Positions 55,922 through 64,000 of a DNA stretch of 64,000 nt are shown here, piece by piece. The notes beneath the pieces were generated by a model. That model was not told the origin of the DNA. It ran no database searches and was given only the letters and a program-made list of their open reading frames with translations. This stretch comes from Gymnopilus junonius. Taxonomy: Eukaryota; Basidiomycota; Agaricomycetes; Agaricales; Galerinaceae. The position numbers and the translations under genes are program-made. Location of the stretch: positions 84,228 through 148,227 of the forward strand of contig JADNYJ010000097.1 in NCBI GenBank assembly GCA_015501075.1. The letters are read 5' to 3'. Positions within the stretch are counted from its first letter, which is position 1, and every line of letters begins with the position of its first letter.

Positions 55922-57402
55922 ATGGTAAGCCCTCCCTACTTATTATCTCGTCCCTCGAGGGGTTCGACCAGCGGCGATTCATCCATGTGGAATTTGGGGT
56001 ACAAGGAGGTGGTTTAGAGATGGATGGTGAGTGGCGCTTTTGGATGAGCTTGGGTGGAATGGGCGTGCTAATTTTTTTTGTGTGTTTTTGTAGAACTCGC
56101 TTTGAAAGTCTTTATTGGCTTTCATCCACGACGCCGAGTCCTATTGCTACCCTGCACGTCGTCCTATGGGCTAGACTGTAGCATGCAAGTGGGTCGATGA
56201 CAGCGTCGTGTTGCTGGGCCGTTCGTACCGTGCGTGTATGCGCTCTCTTCCTCGAGAGGACAGCACCGCACGCGATACAGCGGCATTAGAGCTCCGAAAA
56301 GAGGGGCGGCAATCGTTATTCCTCGATGAATTACGCTTGCTGACTTTTTTTTCGTCTCAATGACCAGCCTCCCAAATCCAAGCCCGGATCCGGAAAGAAG
56401 CCAGCTGCTGCTCCCTTCGGTGCTAGCAAGCCTACCAAGGCTAAGAAGAACCCATTGTTCGAGTCTGCCCCCAAGAACTTCGGTATCGGTAAGCCACCCC
56501 TTCCCATCCGTCGTTCTTTTCTTTCCCTTCGTACAATTCTAATCCGCATGTCTATCTCACAGGTCAAGACATCCGCCCTACGACCGACCTGACCCGCTTC
56601 GTCAAGTGGCCCGAGTACATCCGCCTCCAACGTCAAAAGGTCATCCTCCACCAGCGCCTCAAGGTCCCTCCTGCTATTGCGCAGTTCTCTCACACGTTGG
56701 ACAAGAACACCGCCACACAGTTGTTCAAGCTCCTTAACAAGTACCGCCCCGAGTCCAAGCAGGAGAAGAAGGAGCGTTTGACTGCTGCCGCCGCCGCCGC
56801 TGCTGAGGAGAAGGACAAGGAAGCCAAGGTACGCGACATTTGCCCCTCCTGCGTTTTTATGTTAACTGGGAACGCTGATATATGCTGTCTCTTTGCTTAT
56901 AGGACAAGAAGCCCCTGTTCGTCAAGTACGGTCTTAACCACATCGTCGCCCTCATTGAGGCCAAGAAGGCTTCCCTCGTAGTTATTGCCCACGACGTTGA
57001 CCCTATCGAGCTTGTCGTCTTCCTCCCCGCTCTCTGCCGCAAGATGGGTGTCCCTTACGTCATCGTCAAGGGCAAGGCGCGTCTCGGCACAGTCGTCCAC
57101 AAGAAGACCGCTGCTGTTGTCGCTCTGCAAGATGTGAAGAGCGACGACCAGCGTGAGCTTGCTACGCTCGTCAGTGCTGCCAAGGCCAACTTGTGCGTTT
57201 TATGCAACTTTTTGCTCTGTTGATTGGCGTCGTTCTTATATTGTACTTTTTTTTTTCTTTTTTTTTTAGCACCGACAAGTACGATGAGCAACGCCGTCAA
57301 TGGGGTGGAGGTATCCGTGGCAACAAGTCCACCCAGATGCTCCGCAAGCGCGCCAAGGCTGCTGGACAGAGCACCACCAACGCTGCTCTTGGCAAGCTTT
57401 AA
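55922..57402 (+). CDS. RPL8: 60S ribosomal protein eL8 (L7Ae family)
   Basis: Large-subunit ribosomal protein. Exon 1 is the start codon alone (55922-55924), followed by a 443-nt intron; then [70 protein letters not shown], an Ala-rich stretch, and the L7Ae fold [55 protein letters not shown]. The C-terminus is [15 protein letters not shown] to NAALGKL. Introns: 55925-56367, 56489-56562, 56829-56902, 57193-57269. No frame errors. Codon use is strongly biased to C-ending codons, unlike its neighbours, as expected for a highly expressed gene. Confidence 0.97.
55925..56367 (+). other. long first intron of the eL8 gene
   Basis: 443 nt against about 75 nt for the other introns of the gene. It starts GTAAGC and ends TGACCAG. 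It contains several CG-rich segments and two TCGATGA sequences, but no convincing C/D or H/ACA small RNA could be assembled from it. Confidence 0.75.
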
Positions 57403-57937
57403 GCGTCCTCGATTGAGGATCGTTGGAGTTGGGTGTTTTCAAAAGATGCTTGTCGTCGTCGTCGCGTCGTTCTATGTACCTACTTATGTACATATAAGGC
57501 ATGCCTTACCTTATGTCTATGACTCTTTTAAGAGTACTCCTTATGTCGCCCGCTCGTGTTATGACTCGCTTGTGGGATTTATTCCCGGGAAATTATCTTT
57601 GTTGGTCGCCCAATATGCAGTGTGCTTGGGTGACTTGCATTTTTTTCAACTTGATTTGAGATTATTGTGTGTCTGAGGAATTAAGCAACGACTTGTGGCT
57701 GGTGAGGGGGGCGATGGTGAAGACGAGGACGATGTGCAGGAGCTTTAGATGTAAACACTTGTAAAGAGATGCGATAACGCGTTGAGATTGATTTCATTTT
57801 ATGTTCCATAACCTCTCCTCACTCACTCAATTTTTATTCTTCCTCTCCAAATTCGGCCTCGGAACTAAGTACTCTACTCCGCACTCATCATCTGAAGACC
57901 TGAATTCCGAATCCGATCTCGACCCAACCAAAATTAA
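57403..57937. other. eL8 3' flank and Elp6 promoter
   Basis: T-rich 3' region of eL8 then spacer. Nothing else seen. Confidence 0.4.
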
Positions 57938-58970
57938 ATGACGTTCTTCCCGCCCTTCAACCTCCCACAGGGCATCTTTCTGCTCATCACGGACGCACTT
58001 GCCTCTCCGGCTGATTTTGTGCTGCATAGATGTTTGAGTGCGCATTTGAAAGAAATTTCAAAAACCAAGTCGGGAGTTGAAGTTGAAGCTGCGGCGGTTT
58101 CGATGGCGGTTGCGATCCTTTCTGTGTCCGAGTCGATGGCGAGGTGGAAGGGCGTTGCTGGGAAAAGTGTGCGTTCTTTTTTTTTCTTTTTTTTTGGGGG
58201 GAGGGGGTGCTAATTTATTTTCTGCGATAGAACGTGAATTTGCAAAGTCATATTGAAGGAGGCTCAGTGGAGGTGATCAACGTCTTTGAGGAAGCTCAAC
58301 CCAGGAACGCGAATGGGGGTAGGAATGGGGATGAAGAGAGGTTGAAGGGCGTTATTGAGCGTTTGAGGGTGTCCTTGGCGCGTGGAGATCCTGTGGGTGG
58401 GCGGAAGGGGGAAGGGGAAGGGGAGGTGAATGAGACCAGCCCTGGGATGAAGTTGGTCATCCTGGATGATATTTCCATGCTTGAGTGGGTCGGGTTTGAT
58501 ACTACGGATGTGGTTAGATTCGCGAGGGCTTTAAGGAGCGTGTGTACCAAGGTCAGCACGATGCACGATGCACTTTCGTGTTTATCTGGTATCTAAGCAC
58601 CTCCATTCCCTCTAGGCCAACGCGACGCTGCTCGTGCGACATCACATCGTCACCCCCGGCGAGCCGGATGAGGTGTTCAGGCATCTACTGCAGTTGTGTA
58701 CTTATCATCTTGAGGTCCTACCGCTTGCGAGTGGGAGGAGCGGGAGTGTCAGTGGCGAGGTAGGTTTTCATGACGGGCTTTTTGCCTTTTGCTTCATTTG
58801 TAACCCCTTTATAATTTTAATTTCTTCGACTGTAGGTGGCGCTCCATCCTGGGTTCTCTGCTCCTAAGGATGGCGCTAAGCTGATACCGAGGAGCGCGGC
58901 GCTGCAGTATCGTCTGACGGATACTGGAGCAGAGTTTTTCGCAAAGGGTACGAGTGAAAGCGTGTTATGA
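57938..58970 (+). CDS. ELP6: Elongator complex protein 6 (Elp6-like)
   Basis: RecA-like, ATPase-fold subunit of the Elp4-5-6 ring of Elongator, which modifies wobble uridines of tRNAs. Starts MTFFPPFNLPQGIFLLITD; then VLHRCLSAHLKEISKTK; after intron 58169-58230, NVNLQSHIEGGSVEVINVFE; the Walker-B-like strand GMKLVILDDISMLEWVGFD; after intron 58552-58615, ANATLLVRHHIVTPGEPDE and YHLEVLPLASGRSGSVSGE; after intron 58760-58835 the family signature VALHPG. The classical Walker A is not evident, as is usual in Elp6. About 290 residues, no frame errors. Confidence 0.82.
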
Positions 58971-60458
58971 TCGTCAGAAGGCGGCTGGAATTACAAGGAC
59001 GAGGACGGGGACGCGCTCTGCTGGACTTGTTATTTACTTCCTTACTGTGAGTATGTTTTGGTGTACTAAATTACGTTTTCTGACAAGTTGTATTGGTTTA
59101 CACAGGAATCATGATGATCTCCAGCCGTTATGTGATCAATGTATAATTCAAATGTTCATTGATCTGTTCGAAATCAGTCTGAGCTCCCGTTTGTACTTCT
59201 GCTATTCCTGACTTTGAGTTATCGGCCTATCAGCAAACCTGCATCCTGTAGACTATAACTGGTTTACGATCTTTTAAAGTCTTCGCTCTCATTCTTTTCT
59301 CCCATAACATGGTCAAGTCGCGGACTTGTAGCAGCTGGAAGGCCAGAACGGACAAAGTGCGTATAAATATATAGGCTGCGTGCAATGCTGTTGGTTATTT
59401 TTCCCCACTTATCTCGAGCTCGAGGGGCGTGCCATAACGAGACTCGTGCTCGTGCGCATCAATTACGCTCTGTCATTCGGAGTCTCTGTCTGTGCTTTGA
59501 CTGTAAGTCTTGATAGTTGGTCGTGGATTTAAACTTTTTTTTGCAGCCTACGGGTTCAACGCTGTCTTCCTACGCCAACGAATTATTCTGTCTCAACCGT
59601 TTTGTTCGGATACAGTCCGGCTGTTACTCTGCAGCTTTAGCCTCATACTATGTGCTCACTGCTAACCGGTCACTACGCGAACGACCTTTTCCTCCTTCAG
59701 TAAGACATCAACGTCGCTATACCGGAATGTTGGCAGCGATTGGCCTAGTACCATGCCTGACGTCAAGACTCAAGTACTCAGGACTCAAGAATGGCAGGAA
59801 AGGCGCATGCAAGGTACGCAATGTGTTGGTCTATACCTGGAATAACAATTATCACATACACAACTAAGAGTGATCATCTCCGACAGAAACACCCAACTTG
59901 AACGTTGAAACTGTCCCGGCCCTAACGGCCGTTCTTTAAGTTTACCAAAAGACTTGACCAGCCTTCCTCCGAGTCTTCCTACTCGAGATTCTGGCTTGGA
60001 AATCCATTCCGGTAAGTACGAAATGAGAACTAACTTCTCTCCTACGTTTAGAATATTATCAACCCAGCATGGACATGGGCTTTCCCGTTCTTAATAGTGC
60101 CGGTGACCTTTTGACCTTTGACTTGACCAGAAAAGACTCGATTGGAAATTGGAACTGGAAACTAGAGCTAGAACTTCATTATGGTCCGGTCTTCGGAACT
60201 TCCTAGACGTTTCCTGCTAACTTTGTTTTATTAAGGGCGTTATGAAAGAAGACTACTCGAATCTTTAGACGCCGTCCATGTCCTGGGCGGCGAACTTGCG
60301 GCCATCCGTTTTCGTTTGTGTAACGCCTTCCATTGAGCATGACCGAACCGCATTGAGTTGATTTCCACCCTTTTTTGTTGCTTTTTTTTCAGGTATAAAA
60401 GTAGGCTGGAACCGACTTCAAAATTCAGAGCATTACGTGCCGTGTTCCAAGTCAAATC
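58971..60458. other. long intergenic region, no convincing gene
   Basis: A short frame at 59517-59867 is open but without splice or family support. The sequence just before 60459 has TATA-like GGTATAAAAGTAGG at 60391, the promoter of the next gene. Confidence 0.45.
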
Positions 60459-61139
60459 ATGTTACGACTTGCGCTGAGAATCTCTTTTCTGACTCTTTCC
60501 ATGTCGGTTTTCTCTACTTTTGCCTTACCGGACCACGTCATACAATACCACTCTGCTACACTTGATAAGCGCCAGATGCGCGCTGGACGGGTATGTCGAT
60601 CTTTTTATGCAAGCAAACATTCGTTACTTATCATACTCTACTTTGAAGGCTACATGGTATTATCCTGGTAGGTCATCCTAGCTCTCAAATCTTCTGATCT
60701 TTTGTTTAATCCTCATCCACCCTTTCATTCCAGGACTTGGGAATTGTGGAATCACGAACACCCAGGACGAACCCATAGTCGCTATCAGTAAGCAACTCTA
60801 CGATGCACATGGCGGGAGTGACTGCGGCCAGGTAAGCAGACTCTTGGTTACAGTGAACAGATCGATGATTATTAATTCTGACTTACGTTCTCTTCTCCTT
60901 GATCAACCTATTAAACAGCAAATAACAATCACTAACACTAACACTGGGCAAACGGCCACGGGTTAGTCGAGGATAGCTGTCAATCGTGCGGCGAGGGTGA
61001 CATCGGTTCGTTTCTCCTTCTTCTCTTTTTATTTATTTATATTTTTAAAACTTGCGTGTGCCCAGACCTGTCGCCTTCTCTATTCCAGCAACTTGCTCCA
61101 CTGGATGATGGAGTTGTTCCAGTTTCGTGGACCTTCTAG
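60459..61139 (+). CDS. secreted RlpA-like double-psi beta-barrel protein (expansin-like)
   Basis: Small secreted protein with the RlpA/expansin-like DPBB fold, common in agaricomycetes and linked to cell-wall binding. A signal peptide (LRISFLTLSMSVFSTFA) and a dibasic processing site (LDKRQ) come first. The barrel follows over several short exons: ATWYYPG, LGNCGITNTQDEPIVAISKQ, YDAHGGSDCGQ, QITITNTNTGQTAT, DSCQSCGEGDI, DLSPSLFQQLAPLDDGVVPV and the final SWTF. Four cysteines fit the family's disulphide pattern. Introns 60591-60648, 60668-60733 and 60832-60918 are clear. One frame break at 60961-60964 lies at a TT pair and is cured by one T. Confidence 0.85.
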
Positions 61140-61820
61140 AGTGGAGGGTCCTAGTGGAGGGCGGTGGAGAATGCGATGAAGGGGAGGATGAAGGTTATGA
61201 TGTAAACGACGACTAATATCAGACTTCCTGCACTCTGGTTTATGTCTGCTTGCTACGTAAGGGATTGAAGAGCATGTTGAGCATTGAGCAGCTGGCTGCT
61301 ATGCAGAAGTGGAAACCAAAATCTTGCGCGTGCCTATCACCGAAATGATAATTTCAGGGGAAAAGAAGAAAAAAGAAGAGAAAAAGGGAGGATTTATTCG
61401 ACAGTGCACTACTTCCATATTACATGCCAATTCCAATTATTTACCCAATGATGTGCAATGCCTGGCATTGTCTGAGGCCTATTTGCAGCTCTCGGCTCTG
61501 AGAGATTTTTTTTTCTGCCTGAGGCGCAGAATCAAATACTTACTCAACCAGACCTTTCAGAAGGTCCCTAGCTTTTGCCACCTGGACATTTCCACCTCGA
61601 CGACATAGCTGATCATCGGTACAGACATTATACTAACAATATGACCCAGAACGCGAGAGCGTGCCCAAACAGAGCCAGGGCAAGTAATTGCTCACGGAAA
61701 TGTTATCTGCCATGTTACCTGCCATTGGCTGTGGCAGATAACATTTTTGACATTTTATAGCTCGCCGAAGCCTTAATAAAAAAATCTAAATAGACAGATT
61801 TGACTAATATATGCTAATCC
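61140..61820. other. intergenic
   Basis: The only notable patch is at 61690-61755, a short inverted pair built on GAAATGTTATCTGCCA and TGGCAGATAACATTT that can form a hairpin of 14-15 bp. No gene recognised. Confidence 0.5.
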
Positions 61821-62201
61821 ATGCTCCTGCAAGTTTTGGTATTTAAGGAATTACATATGTGTCCAGGAGGTCGACGACAATGGCGAGGCAGCCAGTGTCT
61901 CGGAAATCGCCGGGCAGGTAACAAGCCAGCACTACGGCGGTCAACCAATGGTGGTTTTAATGGTAGTGGGTTTGCGGGGTTGGATACGGTGAAGAATACC
62001 ACGAAGAAGTTGGTGAATATGTACGGTGATCGCTTTGGAGGGATAGCTGGATGGGAATACTATGATTCGAAGCCCAACCCAGATAAGCCTTGGACATGGG
62101 CGGCTTCGATGAAGAGTGATGAAGGCGGCAAGGATCAATTGCAAATGCTACACTGTTGCTTTTTGTCAATATCCAATCTTAGTAACCTCGAAGTATATTA
62201 A
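61821..62201 (+). pseudogene. 3' fragment of a GH18-like glycosidase gene (tentative)
   Basis: The frame contains TTKKLVNMYGDRFGGIAGWE and YYDSKPNPDKPWTWAASMKS. This resembles the C-terminal end of fungal GH18 chitinase/endoglycosidase-like proteins, where a 'GGxxGWEY...PW.WA' strand ends the barrel. Upstream the frame loses similarity and no barrel core or catalytic DxxDxDxE motif is present, so only the end of a gene is left. The family assignment is from pattern only. Confidence 0.35.
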
Positions 62202-63702
62202 ATAGTCTTCTCAAGCCATCTCCTCGCCTCAAAATCGGCTAATGTATCTACGAATATTTCCTCTTTGCTTCTGTATTTGATACCTAGTATGTGCTTCCCT
62301 TTGGCGGATCGTAATCGAACAGAACCGCTTCGTGCGAGTCAGGGTTTCCCAGCGGGAATATCCCAGAGGTATAAAGTTCCGGTCGGAGAGACTGGATTAC
62401 ATTGCCTGTTGTTGGATAAGCGCATGTTGGAACAAAGGAGAAGTGGAAAAATTTACGCGTTTCCTGCCAGGTGATGACGCCTTTGTTGAAGAGAAAATAT
62501 AAGAATGAGTTTTTGTCGTCTCTGTTGCAATGTCGTATACGTACCGTTAGAGACGATGATCCTCTCACCGGCCGCCTCTTCTTTGGAAAGAGCAAGAACA
62601 TGCGCTGATGCGACATCCCGGACATCGATATAAGCATAGGATGCCTTGAATGCATCGTTCGCTATGCCTTTACTGACGGCAGTCCACCATATGATCAGAG
62701 AAAAGTTCAGATCCTTCGGTGTCTTCACGTCGAGAAGCGTGGGCTAAGTCCACGAATCAATTTAAGATGTTTAACGAATCGACGGAACCAATGCTTACTC
62801 CAACAACCTTTCACGCCCAACATAGCAAAATGTCAGATAAAATACTAAGGTAAGGTACGTATGTGGCTGGCTTACCAGAGGCGGGTTAATGACCACTAAT
62901 TCCCAGCCGATTTTTCCCTTGTGTTCGTTGTATAACTTCCAAGCAGCTGAATTATACTGAGCCTGTCGCGAAGCGATCACATGACACTCACGTACTTTGC
63001 TCGGCCAACGTTTTCGACGCACGGTACTTGTACATCCAAGGCGCTTCTCTACCTTGCTCTTGAACAATCTTGACAAATTCGTCTCCCCAGTTTTCTTCGT
63101 TAAAAACATTAGGGGGTTCCTTCAATAAGCCCATGACGGCCGCAGTGGAAGATGTAATGACAATACGTTTGACCTTTATGCTGTTAAGAATATCGCGAGC
63201 GAGTTGGTCAGAAAGCTCGGGCTGCTAGAAGGCAAAAATGGCATTTACCCAAATTCGATAGCGCTTTTCAAGATGCTGGTTGGTTGTACCGCTGGCTTGA
63301 TCAACTCTGTAAGGGCCATCAGAACCACCGCGCCCAAGTCTGTGTTTGAGTACCTTCAGGCTCCACGCTAGACGAATCGACAGGAGAGGCCATGTGTATA
63401 ATCGCGTCTACATTTCTCACTGCATCGTCGAAAGCACCATCCTGGCAGAAGCAAATTTTAGCCATTGAATTCTTCGCCGGACTGATGTTCACCTTCGTTA
63501 TATCTTCAACGACGACCCATTCCACTTTATCGCGATGAGAGGGAAAGTACTCTGTCAATTTTCTACCCTTATCGTCCGACCGAACAGCAGCACGAACGAC
63601 ATAACCCTGCTCAAGAAGGAAGCGTATGACCCACACCCCAATGTAACCATTTCCTCCAGTAATGAGAACCCTTGAGGCGGTATTGGGTTTGACGACTGGC
63701 AT
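62198..63702 (-). CDS. NAD(P)-dependent reductase, extended SDR (dihydroflavonol-reductase-like)
   Basis: Extended short-chain dehydrogenase/reductase. Starts MPVVKPNTASRVLITGGNGY with the Rossmann glycine motif GGNGYIG; the adenine loop region is VRAAVRSDDKGRKL; VDAIIHMASPV is the strand-4 motif. VKRIVITSSTAAVMG holds the catalytic Ser region. MYKYRASKTLAEQ holds the catalytic Tyr-x-x-x-Lys (YRASK). Then GKIGWELVVINPPL, SYAYIDVRDVASAHVLAL, and the C-terminus ADFEARRWLEKTI. At least five short introns are needed; all have GT...AG borders and no frame errors were found. Family members reduce ketones or aldehydes (for example methylglyoxal or flavonoid-type ketones); substrate unknown. Confidence 0.9.
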
Positions 63703-64000
63703 GATCTAACAGTCACTTTAAGTTTTGACCTAGATTGTAAGAGATTCAAAGAAAGTAAATCTGACATGAGAGAAGACTTTAAATAGAATGTATGACTGTT
63801 CCGACCACATTGAGGTGAATGACACCATTCAATCCCACACATCTGGACCAGAGCAGATATCCCGAGTCGAATCTGATGTAGATTGACAAGCACCCTTCAG
63901 CCCGTAGCCGTAGCACGCGTGGGCTAGAGCATACAGAAATCCGCTTGGTCAAGCTGGCGATGTGCCTGTGCGTTTTTGCCAGTGAACGTGGTGAAAAATC
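63703..64000. promoter_or_regulatory. upstream region of the reductase gene
   Basis: Probable promoter. A TTTAAATAG element at 63779-63787 reads as CTATTTAAA toward the gene, a possible TATA box. No other feature. Confidence 0.35.

Noticed and set aside
55925..56367. C/D-box snoRNA in the eL8 intron
   Set aside because: TCGATGA resembles a C box but the first base pattern is wrong and no properly spaced D box and terminal stem were found.
1..64000. tRNA genes and CRISPR arrays
   Set aside because: No cloverleaf with a proper TΨC arm was noticed by eye and no regularly spaced repeats were seen; a covariance search could still find a tRNA.

Overview
The window looks like chromosomal DNA of an agaricomycete (mushroom-forming basidiomycete). 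Genes are dense and split by introns of about 45-75 nt with GT...AG borders and CTAAC/CTAAT-like branch sites. The gene content is typical of that group: F-box proteins with an N-terminal coiled coil, a NACHT NTPase, a KDZ-associated CxC5 cysteine cluster, a chromovirus, hAT elements and an RlpA-like small secreted protein. A U6 snRNA gene and a ribosomal protein eL8 gene anchor the right half. No bacterial features, tRNA genes or CRISPR arrays were seen.

Layout. 0.4-1.2 kb: a single-pass membrane protein. 1.7-4.2 kb: a Sec14-like/RhoGAP protein on the minus strand. 4.6-10.7 kb: three related F-box genes, one intact and two broken. 11.3-16.3 kb: three tandem aldo/keto reductase copies, the first intact and the other two frameshifted but carrying an extra C-terminal membrane segment. 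16.6-19.2 kb: a NACHT (NLR-like) protein. 19.6-21.4 kb: a BTB protein. 22.6-24.5 kb: an O-methyltransferase.

25-45.4 kb is a nested transposon island. A Copia element lacks its integrase, and an autonomous hAT element sits at the gap. The Copia RNase H is split by an almost complete chromodomain Gypsy element (chromovirus). That Gypsy contains a 1.6-kb insertion, which itself holds a hAT-type MITE. The Gypsy also carries, antisense between pol and the 3' LTR, a spliced gene with a Gal4-type Zn2Cys6 cysteine pattern. Next to the island lie an inverted, CpG-depleted Gypsy fragment and an old gene remnant split by a CACTA-like element and a second hAT MITE. 46.8-48.8 kb holds a cysteine-rich gene and a KDZ-associated CxC5 gene. 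The remainder returns to host genes: an F-box gene (51-53 kb), U6 snRNA, a small secreted protein, eL8, Elongator subunit Elp6, an RlpA-like secreted protein, a possible GH18 3' fragment and a short-chain reductase.

Two sequence-wide signals stand out. First, many otherwise well-conserved host genes carry single-base frameshifts that are repaired by adding one base, often in a homopolymer; this points to uncorrected sequencing deletions mixed with real pseudogenes. Second, in the Gypsy element nearly every in-frame stop is TGA where an arginine is expected, and LTR differences fall on CpG sites. Both fit C-to-T decay at methylated CpG.
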